Below are positions 56,350 through 63,348 of a stretch of DNA of 64,000 nt, piece after piece; the stretch's first letter is position 1, and every line of letters begins with the position of its first letter. The notes under the pieces are model-generated. The model was not told the origin of the DNA, did no database searches, and was given only the letters and a program-made list of their open reading frames with translations. The DNA is from Gemmobacter megaterium (GTDB taxonomy: Bacteria; Pseudomonadota; Alphaproteobacteria; Rhodobacterales; Rhodobacteraceae): assembly GCF_900156815.1 (NCBI RefSeq), contig NZ_FTOT01000005.1, forward strand, positions 248,001 through 312,000, read 5' to 3'. Both the position numbers and the translations under genes were made by a program.

Positions 56350-56379
56350 CCCCGCCCGGATCGCTCCGGGCGGGGTTTT
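56350..56379 (+). terminator. rho-independent terminator after the TRAP operon
   Basis: CCCCGCCCGGA (56350-56360) pairs with TCCGGGCGGGG (56365-56375) around TCGC, followed by TTTT. It is a textbook intrinsic terminator and isolates the next cluster. Confidence 0.92.
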
Positions 56380-56402
56380 CCTTGGCAGCACGGCGATCCG
56401 CA

Positions 56403-56442
56403 CTGCAACAGAACTTTCGCACGGGTGTCAGAAATCCGTGCC
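56403..56442 (+). promoter_or_regulatory. four 11-bp-spaced Pho-like half-sites before the plcP-like gene
   Basis: CTGCAAC, CTTTCGC, GTGTCAG and CCGTGCC occupy positions 56403, 56414, 56425 and 56436, in exact 11-bp register, and match 4, 4, 5 and 3 of 7 bases of the PhoB half-site. The array lies between the TRAP terminator and the phosphohydrolase start. It is degenerate, and its significance was not calculated. Confidence 0.3.
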
Positions 56443-56489
56443 ACACCGATGGCACAAGGGCGCAAGGATCGTTGCAGACCGGGTTGCCC

Positions 56490-57272
56490 ATGCACAGCCT
56501 TCGAACCGAAACCGCGACCGCCCGCCTTGCCTTGCGCGCGCTGTTCGTCTCCGACCTGCACCTTGGCGCCCTGACAAGCCGCGCCGATGCCTTTCTGGAT
56601 TTCCTGCGCCGGGTCGAAGCCGACCAGATTTTTCTTGTCGGCGACATCTTCGAGATGTGGAGTGGCGCGCCCACCCGCTGGCGCCGCCCCCAGACCAGCG
56701 TGCTGGAGGAGTTGGGCGCCCGCAGGGCGGCCGGCGTTCAGGTGATGTATCTGCCCGGCAATCACGACGACAGCCCCAGGGCCGCCGAATTCGCGGCCGA
56801 CTGGGGGTTCGAACACAAGCCGCATCACCTGCACCAGACCCTGTCAGGCGCGCGCTATCTGGTCCTGCACGGCGATCAGTTCGATGCGCGTGTCCTGCGA
56901 TCCGCGACGATGACCCGCGTCGGCGTGCGCCTCGAAGGGATGCTGCATGGCATGGACCGTTCCGTCGGGCGCTGGCGCCGCCGCAGGGTACGGATTGCCG
57001 GGCGTGTCGTTCCACGCTTTCACCGGCTGATGCTGGTGGGCAACCGCTATCAGCAACGCCTTGCACAGGCCGCGCAGACCCACGCCTGCCATGGCGTGAT
57101 CTGCGGGCATTTCCATCTGGCCGCCCTGCACCGGCGGCATGGCATCGTCTATGCCAATTGTGGCGACTGGATCGACAGCCTGACCGCGATGACCGAAGGC
57201 ACCGATGGCATCCTGCGGCTGATGCGCTGGTGCCCGCAGACGCGCGATCTGACCGTGGTAGCGCAGGCATGA
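56490..57272 (+). CDS. plcP: calcineurin-like phosphohydrolase, PlcP-type phospholipase C candidate
   Basis: A 260-residue cytosolic metallophosphoesterase (COG2908). The metal-binding motifs are SDLHLG, GDIFEMW, GNHDD, HGDQFD and CGHFH in the right order, and the tail GIVYANCGDWIDSLTAMTEGTDG matches the PlcP pattern. General annotation would call it UDP-2,3-diacylglucosamine diphosphatase, but alphaproteobacteria normally use LpxI for that step, and PlcP of Sinorhizobium and roseobacters, which cleaves phospholipid headgroups during Pi starvation, belongs to this family. A lipid glycosyltransferase follows with an ATGA overlap, as expected for PlcP. The start at 56490 is based on the family N-terminus; its ribosome-binding site is weak. 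Confidence 0.75.
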   Translation: MHSLRTETATARLALRALFVSDLHLGALTSRADAFLDFLRRVEADQIFLVGDIFEMWSGAPTRWRRPQTSVLEELGARRAAGVQVMYLPGNHDDSPRAAEFAADWGFEHKPHHLHQTLSGARYLVLHGDQFDARVLRSATMTRVGVRLEGMLHGMDRSVGRWRRRRVRIAGRVVPRFHRLMLVGNRYQQRLAQAAQTHACHGVICGHFHLAALHRRHGIVYANCGDWIDSLTAMTEGTDGILRLMRWCPQTRDLTVVAQA

Positions 57273-58351
57273 GCGCGGCCCTGACCCTGTGCGCCATACC
57301 GACGGCGCTGCACATCGCATCGGCGGCATTGTGCCTGTGGCGCCTGTCCCGCCCCGCACCGCAGCCCGCAGCGCGGCCCCGTGTCACCCTGCTGCGGCCC
57401 GTTTGCGGGCTGGATCCGTTCGATGCGTTGACGTTGGGGTCCAGCTTTGACCTGGAATATCCCGATGTCGAGATCCTGTTCTGCGCCGCACAAGAGACCG
57501 ACCCAGCGGTCCCCGTGCTGCGTGACCTGATCGCGCAGCATCCGCAGGTATCGGCCCGGCTGCTGATCGGCGATGACCGCCCGACGGCAAACCCCAAGCT
57601 GAACAACCTTGCCAAAGGCTGGGCAGCGGCACGGGGCGATCTGATCGTGATGACGGACGCGAACCTGCTGCTGCCGCCCGACTATCTGGACCGGCTGGTC
57701 GCCGAGATGCGGTCCGACACCGGCCTTGTCACCTCGCCCCCGGCCGGGATCCGGCCCGAGGGGCTATGGGGCGCGGTCGAGGCGGCCTTTCTGAACGGGT
57801 TTCAGGCCCGCTGGCAGTTGGCGGCGGATTGCGTGGGGCTGGGCTTTGCCCAAGGCAAGACGCTGATGTGGCGTCCCGATGTGCTGCACAGCGCAGGGGG
57901 CCTCTGCGCATTGGCCAGCGATCTGGCCGAGGACGTGGCTGCAACCAAGATCGTAAGGCGCCAGGGGCTGAAGGTGCGTCTTGCAGCACGGCCCTTTGGC
58001 CAGCCCATCGGGCGGCGCGATCTGCCTGCGGTCTGGAACCGCCAGTTGCGCTGGTCCCGCGTGCGGCGCGACGGGTTCCCGGCCCTGTTCCTGCTGGAAA
58101 TCCTGCTGGGGCCGCTGGCCCCTGCGCTTGGGCTGGCCGGGGCAGGAGGTGCGGCGTGGCTGCCCGCCTTCCTGATGCTGTGGTACGCAACCGAATGGGC
58201 GATGACGCGCGCCTATGGTTTGCCGTCGCGTCCTGTGGATGTGCTGGCCGCACTCCTGCGCGATGTGTCGCTGCCTGCGCTGTGGCTCGCAACATGGGCG
58301 CGGCGCGGCATTTCCTGGCGCGGCACAACGCTGGAGCCTGTGCCGCAATGA
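57269..58351 (+). CDS. GT21-type lipid glycosyltransferase
   Basis: A 360-residue membrane glycosyltransferase related to ceramide glucosyltransferase. Signature elements in order: VTLLRPVCGLDP, NPKLNNLAKG, MTDANLLLP (D2), ALASDLAEDVA (D3) and the RQLRWSR form of (Q/R)xxRW. Membrane helices flank the catalytic domain. The rhizobial processive Pgt enzymes of this CAZy family make glucosyl- and galactosyl-diacylglycerol under phosphate limitation. Because PlcP would supply diacylglycerol, DAG is the more likely acceptor than ceramide. ATGA overlaps couple it to the genes on both sides. Confidence 0.8.
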   Translation: MSAALTLCAIPTALHIASAALCLWRLSRPAPQPAARPRVTLLRPVCGLDPFDALTLGSSFDLEYPDVEILFCAAQETDPAVPVLRDLIAQHPQVSARLLIGDDRPTANPKLNNLAKGWAAARGDLIVMTDANLLLPPDYLDRLVAEMRSDTGLVTSPPAGIRPEGLWGAVEAAFLNGFQARWQLAADCVGLGFAQGKTLMWRPDVLHSAGGLCALASDLAEDVAATKIVRRQGLKVRLAARPFGQPIGRRDLPAVWNRQLRWSRVRRDGFPALFLLEILLGPLAPALGLAGAGGAAWLPAFLMLWYATEWAMTRAYGLPSRPVDVLAALLRDVSLPALWLATWARRGISWRGTTLEPVPQ

Positions 58352-58920
58352 TCGCGCCGGATCAGTTGATGGCGCTGGTTGCCACGGCTGGTCTGCCGGT
58401 GGTGGGGCTGGTCGCGGTGCTTGAAGGCCCGATCATCACCGTTCTGGCCGGATGGGCGGCGGCGCAGGGTCTGTTGCCGCTATGGCCGCTTGCTGTCGTC
58501 CTCATGCTGGCCGATCTGATCGGGGATCTGGCCTTTTATGCGTTGGGCCGACACGGCGCCGCCTGGGTGTCGCAGCCCTTGCGTGACAGGCTGGGCCTGC
58601 ACCCGGAACGGCTGGACGGCGTGGCCCGCCGGTTCCACACCAGAGGCGGCCGCATCCTGATCATGGGCAAGCTTACCCATTCGGCCGGGGCGCTGATACT
58701 GACCGCCGCAGGCGCTGCCCGGATGCCCCTGCGGCCTTTCGTGGTGTACAATCTGATGGCGACGGTGCCCAAGAGCCTGATCTTTCTGGCGCTGGGGCAT
58801 ATCGCCGGTCACGCATGGGAACGGATCGGGACATGGATCGCCAACGGCTCGTGGATACTTCTGGCGCTGATCGCCGCAACCTTTGTGCTGAGACGCTGGC
58901 GCAGGGGGTCTGTTGTCTGA
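58348..58920 (+). CDS. DedA family membrane protein
   Basis: A 190-residue SNARE-associated/DedA protein with four or more helices. The EGP(I) motif in LVAVLEGPIITVLAGW and the GDLAFYALGRHGAAW segment (G..Y..GR..G) are characteristic, as is FHTRGGRILIMGKLTHSAGALI. DedA proteins are proposed lipid or undecaprenyl-phosphate flippases. It may move the glycolipid or its precursor in this cluster. Confidence 0.85.
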   Translation: MIAPDQLMALVATAGLPVVGLVAVLEGPIITVLAGWAAAQGLLPLWPLAVVLMLADLIGDLAFYALGRHGAAWVSQPLRDRLGLHPERLDGVARRFHTRGGRILIMGKLTHSAGALILTAAGAARMPLRPFVVYNLMATVPKSLIFLALGHIAGHAWERIGTWIANGSWILLALIAATFVLRRWRRGSVV

Positions 58921-59570
58921 TCCCGGCCTGGAACGAGGCGCCACGGATTGGCGCCGTGCTTCAAGCGGTCGCCGGGCATCCGCTGGTGGCAGAGATCCTG
59001 GTGATCGACGATGGCTCGACAGACGGCACCGCAGATGTCGCGGCGCAAACCGCCGGGGTGCGCGTGCTGCGCCTGCCCCGGAATGGCGGAAAAAGCGCCG
59101 CCATGCTGGCCGGTGTCCGGGCCACCCGTCAGCCCTTGCTGCTGTTGCTGGATGCCGACCTGCTGGGCCTGACCCCCGGCGCCATCACCGAACTGGTCCG
59201 GCCTGTTCTGGACGGCCGGGCCGATGTGGCGATCAGCCTGCGCGGAAATGCGCCCCGGCTGTGGCGGCGGATCGGACTGGACTACATCTCGGGCGAGCGC
59301 GTGGTGCCGCGATCCATGTTGGCGGGGCTTGCGGCGCAGTCCCTGCCGCGCTTTGGCATGGAAGTGGCCATGAACCGGCTGTGGCTTGAGCGGTCGGCGC
59401 GGATCGCCGTGGTGCACTGGCCCGATGTCGCCAGCCCTGCCAAGGCGGTCAAGCAGGGGCTGTGGCGCGGCATCCGGTCCGACATGCGGATGCTGGCCGA
59501 CATGCGCGCCACGCTTCCTGCCAGCCAGTTGGCGATGCAGATCCATCGGATGCGCGGCCGCCGGATCTGA
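58833..59570 (+). CDS. family 2 glycosyltransferase
   Basis: A 245-residue GT-A enzyme: CLIPAWNEAPRIGAVLQAV (donor-binding), VIDDGSTDGTAD, GKSAAMLAGV and LDADLLG (DxD-type). It lacks membrane helices and has a short C-terminal part. The start is uncertain: ATG 58833 or GTG 58851 overlaps the DedA gene by 70-88 bp, and no ATG/GTG lies nearer to the conserved start. The coupling to DedA and the GT21 gene suggests that it builds the same glycolipid. Confidence 0.78.
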   Translation: MDRQRLVDTSGADRRNLCAETLAQGVCCLIPAWNEAPRIGAVLQAVAGHPLVAEILVIDDGSTDGTADVAAQTAGVRVLRLPRNGGKSAAMLAGVRATRQPLLLLLDADLLGLTPGAITELVRPVLDGRADVAISLRGNAPRLWRRIGLDYISGERVVPRSMLAGLAAQSLPRFGMEVAMNRLWLERSARIAVVHWPDVASPAKAVKQGLWRGIRSDMRMLADMRATLPASQLAMQIHRMRGRRI

Positions 59571-59589
59571 TCCTCACCAGATCTGATCA

Positions 59590-59608
59590 TTGTCACACCG
59601 CCGTCACC
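59590..59608 (+). promoter_or_regulatory. Pho box upstream of the ABC operon
   Basis: TTGTCAC (59590-59596) and CCGTCAC (59601-59607) are 11 bp apart and each match 5 of 7 bases of the PhoB half-site, with the TGTCA and GTCA cores intact. The second half-site ends 23 bp before the ATPase start. A weak CGTAAG -10 follows at the expected distance. This is the stronger of the regulatory arguments for phosphorus control. Confidence 0.55.
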
Positions 59609-59630
59609 TGCGCGCCGTAAGACGCGCGGC

Positions 59631-60716
59631 ATGGCACGTCTAGATCTTCAGTCCCTGACCCGCAGTTTCGGCCCGACCCGCGCGGTGGACGCCGTTTCCT
59701 TTTCCGTTCCGTCCGGGGCGTTTCTCGCATTGCTGGGGCCGTCCGGTTGCGGCAAGACGACGCTCTTGCGCCTGATCGCCGGGCTGGAGCAGCCGGACGG
59801 CGGCCGGATCGACATCGGGGGGCACCAGGTTGCGGGCCCCGGTGGCTTTGTCCCGCCCGAAGCTCGGGGCCTGGGCATGGTGTTCCAATCCTACGCGCTG
59901 TGGCCGCATATGACGGTGGCCGGCAATATCCGCTTCGGGCTGCGCCTGCGCGGCCTGTCGCGTGCACAAGAAGCCGCCCGCATCGCTGACTCCCTGTCCA
60001 TGGTCGGTCTGGCGGGGCTGGACCAGCGGCGCCCGCATGAGCTGTCGGGCGGACAGCGCCAGCGCGTCGCCCTGGCGCGGTCGCTGGCAACGCGCCCCGC
60101 GCTGTTGCTGCTGGACGAACCGCTGGCAAACCTTGATGCGCATCTGCGCGGAGTGATGCTGGCAGAGTTCCGCCGCCTTCATGCGGCCCTGGGCACCACA
60201 TTTGTCTTTGTGACCCATGATCAGGACGAAGCGATGGCCGTCGCCAGCCATGTCGGCGTGATGAATGCCGGGCGGCTGGAACAACTGGCGGCGCCGGAAA
60301 CGCTGTATCGCCAACCTGCGACACCGATGGTCGCGCGGTTCGTGGGTGGCGGACGGACCGTTCCGGTCGATGTGTTGGACGCCAGCGGCGGCGCCTGCCG
60401 CATCAGCCTGCAAGGCCGGGTGCTGACCGTGCCCGGAGCAGCCCCCCGCGGCCCCGGCTGGCTGTGCCTGCGCCCGCGCGACCTGTCCCCGGCGCCGGAT
60501 GGCCCGATCCTTGCCCGCGTAGTGGACAGCCAGTTCCGCGCCGGGGCATGGGCCGTCAGCGCCCTGCTGGACGCAGGCGGCGAAACCCTGGTTGACCTGA
60601 CCCTGCCCCACGCCCCGCAGCGCGAAGAGGCCCTGGCCCTGCGCCTTACCGGCGGCTGGGTATTGCCGCGCGATGGTCTGGCGATCGCCCCCCGACCCGA
60701 AAGCATTCCTGCATGA
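59631..60716 (+). CDS. ABC transporter ATP-binding protein (importer)
   Basis: A 361-residue ATPase of the FbpC/PotA/PhnT type. Walker A GPSGCGKTT near 39, Q-loop FQSYALWPHM, signature [14 protein letters not shown], Walker B LLLDEPLANLD, H-loop VTHDQ, and a C-terminal TOBE-like domain (LCLRPRDLSPAPDG). This family serves iron, sulfate, spermidine and 2-aminoethylphosphonate importers. The Pho box and the downstream operon favour a phosphorus compound. It overlaps the next gene as ATGA. Confidence 0.87.
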   Translation: MARLDLQSLTRSFGPTRAVDAVSFSVPSGAFLALLGPSGCGKTTLLRLIAGLEQPDGGRIDIGGHQVAGPGGFVPPEARGLGMVFQSYALWPHMTVAGNIRFGLRLRGLSRAQEAARIADSLSMVGLAGLDQRRPHELSGGQRQRVALARSLATRPALLLLDEPLANLDAHLRGVMLAEFRRLHAALGTTFVFVTHDQDEAMAVASHVGVMNAGRLEQLAAPETLYRQPATPMVARFVGGGRTVPVDVLDASGGACRISLQGRVLTVPGAAPRGPGWLCLRPRDLSPAPDGPILARVVDSQFRAGAWAVSALLDAGGETLVDLTLPHAPQREEALALRLTGGWVLPRDGLAIAPRPESIPA

Positions 60717-61783
60717 AACTGACCGCCTTGTCCGGCCTTGGCTGCAAGGGCCCGGCCTGTTTTCTGTTCGAAACCGCAGGGCGGCGCATCCTGCTGGATC
60801 TGGGGCGCGGGCCGGATGGCGATGCCCTGCCGGACCTGACCGGGGTTTCGGCAGTCGATGCCATCGTGATCTCGCATGGCCATGTGGACCATACCGGGGG
60901 CCTGCATCTGGCCGCATTGCTGGGGGATCCGCCAATCTATGCCCCGGAACCGACCATTGCCCTGTCGCCGGACCCTACATTGCAGGCCGCGCATCCCCTG
61001 GAGGGATGTTCCGAGATTGCCGGTGTTCCGCTTGCATCCGGCCCAGGCGGTCATGCCCCCGGCGCCCGCTGGCTGCGGCTGGGGGGCGAGGGCGGCGTGC
61101 TTTATACCGGCGACATGTCGCGGGAAAGCTCGCTTTACCGCTGGGCCCCTCCGCCACCCGCAGCGGCGCTGGTGTTCGATGCCTCCTACGGAACGGCGGA
61201 CGAGCCGCTCGCCGACCAGATCGCCGCCCTGATGGCCCTGACGGACCGGCCGCTGCTGCTGCCCGCCCCGGCCGGCGGCCGGGGGCTGGAGATGGCCATT
61301 GCCATGCGGGCGGCGGGTCATTCGGTCTCGTTGTGCCCGTCCCATCGGCAGGTGGCGCAGGTCATGGCCATGCGCCCGGACGCGCTGCCGCCGGGCGGGG
61401 ATGCGCGGCTGCGGCTGTTGTTGGGCGAAACCACCGAATTGACCGCCGACAGCCCGGCGCGGGGCGTGATGATCGCCGCAGGCCCGAATGCCGAACGCGG
61501 GGTGGCGGGCGCGCTTGCGCCCCGGCTGATTGCTCAGGGAACCGGGCGTATCGTCTTTACCGGGCATCTGGCCCAAGGCACACCCGCCGCAGGCTGGGTG
61601 GAACAGGGTCAGGCGCGGTTCCTGCGCTGGAACGTCCATCCGACGCTGTCCGAGATCCGGTTTCTGCTGGAAACCGTGCGCCCGCGTCAGGCTCTGCCGG
61701 TGTTCTGCAAACCCCCGGCCATTGCCGCGCTGGCGATCGCGCTGGACCGGCCGCTGACCACAACACCGGAGATGTGCTGGTGA
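60713..61783 (+). CDS. MBL-fold metallo-hydrolase
   Basis: A 356-residue cytosolic metallo-beta-lactamase-fold protein. IVISHGHVDHTGG is the HxHxDH motif near residue 55; the other ligands are suggested by GPGGHAPGA, YTGDMSRES and the C-terminal WNVHPTLSEIRF His. The size and tail resemble beta-CASP-like nuclease or phosphodiesterase groups more than the smaller PhnP. It has no signal peptide. Its neighbours suggest a role in cleaving an imported phosphodiester, but that is inference. Confidence 0.75.
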   Translation: MKLTALSGLGCKGPACFLFETAGRRILLDLGRGPDGDALPDLTGVSAVDAIVISHGHVDHTGGLHLAALLGDPPIYAPEPTIALSPDPTLQAAHPLEGCSEIAGVPLASGPGGHAPGARWLRLGGEGGVLYTGDMSRESSLYRWAPPPPAAALVFDASYGTADEPLADQIAALMALTDRPLLLPAPAGGRGLEMAIAMRAAGHSVSLCPSHRQVAQVMAMRPDALPPGGDARLRLLLGETTELTADSPARGVMIAAGPNAERGVAGALAPRLIAQGTGRIVFTGHLAQGTPAAGWVEQGQARFLRWNVHPTLSEIRFLLETVRPRQALPVFCKPPAIAALAIALDRPLTTTPEMCW

Positions 61784-62325
61784 TCCCCCTGCTGTCCCAT
61801 GGCTTTCTGTTCCTGCGGCATGGCGAAACCGATGCCAATGTCGCCGACCGTATCAGCGGCTTCACCGACGATCCGCTGAACGCCCGCGGCGTCGCACAGG
61901 CCAGGGTCGCCGCGACCTTGCTGGCCGGGCGGCCCCTTGCGGCGATATGGCATTCCCCCCTGGTCCGGGCGGCAGACACGGCACGCGCGGTTGCCGCAAC
62001 CACTGGCGCGCCGCTGATCCCCCTGCCGGGTCTGGCCGAGCGCAACTGGGGCATCTGGGAAGGCATGCCGCGCAGCACACTGATCCGCGAGGCCACTCCG
62101 GCAGGCGGCGAGGGGCCCGCGGCGTTCACCGCCCGCATCCGCGCCGCGCTGGCCGCAATCCTCCCGCCATTCCCGGTGCTGATCGTCGGCCATTCCGGCA
62201 CCGCCCGCGAGATCCACGCCTTTCTGACCGATGCGCCGTTCAGCCGCCCGGACAATGCGGCGCCCATCGAATGGCGCCACGATGGCCGTCACTGGATCTC
62301 CACGGAACTGTCACCCAACCGTTAA
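61780..62325 (+). CDS. histidine phosphatase family protein
   Basis: A 181-residue phosphoglycerate-mutase-like phosphatase. FLFLRHGETDANV has the phosphorylated His, LAERNWGIWEGM the general acid Glu, and VGHSGTAREI the second catalytic His. It is cytosolic. The GTG start overlaps the MBL stop (GTGA). It might release phosphate from a monoester produced by the MBL enzyme. Confidence 0.82.
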   Translation: MIPLLSHGFLFLRHGETDANVADRISGFTDDPLNARGVAQARVAATLLAGRPLAAIWHSPLVRAADTARAVAATTGAPLIPLPGLAERNWGIWEGMPRSTLIREATPAGGEGPAAFTARIRAALAAILPPFPVLIVGHSGTAREIHAFLTDAPFSRPDNAAPIEWRHDGRHWISTELSPNR

Positions 62326-62339
62326 CTGGGCCGGATACT
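62308..62339 (+). promoter_or_regulatory. internal Pho box and -10 before the binding-protein gene
   Basis: CTGTCAC (62308-62314), 6 of 7 matches, and CCGTTAA (62319-62325), 4 of 7, are 11 bp apart, overlapping the histidine phosphatase stop. A GATACT hexamer at 62334-62339 sits where the -10 should. It could drive the binding protein and permease separately. The first half-site is the best in the window. Confidence 0.5.
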
Positions 62340-62367
62340 CGGGCACCAGTCACACATGAGGTTTCCC

Positions 62368-63348
62368 ATGACCATCTTCCGCCTTGCTGCCCTGTCCACT
62401 GTCGGCACCCTGATGCTATCGGGCGCCGCGATGGCGCAGCAGACCATCACGCTCTACACCTCGCAGCCACAGGCACAGATCGCCGAGGTGATCGCATCGT
62501 TCAACAAGGACCATCCCGAAATCGCCGTCGAGGTGTTCCGCTCGGGCACGACCGAGGTGATGGCCAAGCTGGCCGCCGAATTTGCCGCCGGAAAATCTCC
62601 TGCCGATGTGATGATGATTGCCGATGCGGTCGCCATGACCCAGCTCAAGAATGACGGCCGCCTGATGGCGCTGGACATTCCGATGGACGGCATCCCCGCC
62701 GCGTTGATCGACCCCGACAAGATGTTCGTCGGCACCCGGATGATCACCACCGGCATCGTCTACAATACCAATCTGGTCAAAGATGCGCCGAAAAGCTGGG
62801 CCGACCTGGCCGAAGCCGACCGCGCCGCCAGCCTGATCATGCCCAGCCCGCTGTATTCCGGGGCCGCCGTGATCCATGTTGGCACCATGGTGCAGCAGCC
62901 CGAATTCGGCTGGGACTGGTACGAAACGCTGGCCGACAATGGCGCCGTCGCCGGGCAGGGCAACGGCACCGTGATCGAGGCGGTCGCCCGCGGCGAAAAG
63001 GCCTATGGCATCATCATCGAATACATGGCGCTGAACGCCAAGGCCAAGGGCTCGCCCGTCGAGTTCGTGTTCCCCTCCGAAGGGGTCTCGGTCATCGACC
63101 AGCCGGTTGGAATCCTGAAGGATTCGGATGCGGTCGAGGCGGCGGCAACCTTTGTCCGCTGGCAGTTGGGTCAGACGGCACAGGCGCAGGCGGTCGCGCA
63201 GGGCTATTTCCCGGCCCTTCAGGGCGTGGCGCCCCCAGCTGGTTATCCCGACCCGGCCACGCTGAAGCTGCTGGCCGCCGATGCAGGCAAGATGCTGGCC
63301 GAAGACCAGGCCACCAAGGAAAAGTTCGCCGACATCTATGGCGGCTGA
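62368..63348 (+). CDS. ABC transporter periplasmic binding protein
   Basis: A 326-residue class II binding protein with a signal peptide ending at AMA|QQ. ITLYTSQPQAQIAEVIASFN and DVMMIADAVAMTQLKNDGRL, with VYNTNLVKDAPKSWADLAE, resemble FbpA/2-aminoethylphosphonate-type proteins. Iron-binding Tyr pairs typical of FbpA are not clear, which fits a phosphorus ligand. The ATG at 62368 follows TGAGG; an ATG at 62356 is an alternative. It overlaps the permease by 11 bp. Confidence 0.83.
   Translation: MTIFRLAALSTVGTLMLSGAAMAQQTITLYTSQPQAQIAEVIASFNKDHPEIAVEVFRSGTTEVMAKLAAEFAAGKSPADVMMIADAVAMTQLKNDGRLMALDIPMDGIPAALIDPDKMFVGTRMITTGIVYNTNLVKDAPKSWADLAEADRAASLIMPSPLYSGAAVIHVGTMVQQPEFGWDWYETLADNGAVAGQGNGTVIEAVARGEKAYGIIIEYMALNAKAKGSPVEFVFPSEGVSVIDQPVGILKDSDAVEAAATFVRWQLGQTAQAQAVAQGYFPALQGVAPPAGYPDPATLKLLAADAGKMLAEDQATKEKFADIYGG

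Noticed and set aside
56490-57272. UDP-2,3-diacylglucosamine diphosphatase LpxH
   Set aside because: The motifs fit the superfamily, but the glycolipid-synthase neighbour and the usual LpxI use in this class favour PlcP. It is not fully excluded.
57269-58351. Ceramide glucosyltransferase proper
   Set aside because: The family matches, but there is no sphingolipid gene nearby, and PlcP context suggests a diacylglycerol acceptor.
59631-63348. A ferric-iron ABC importer
   Set aside because: The ATPase and binding protein resemble the Fbp type, but no clear iron-ligand Tyr pair is seen and Pho-box candidates precede both genes.
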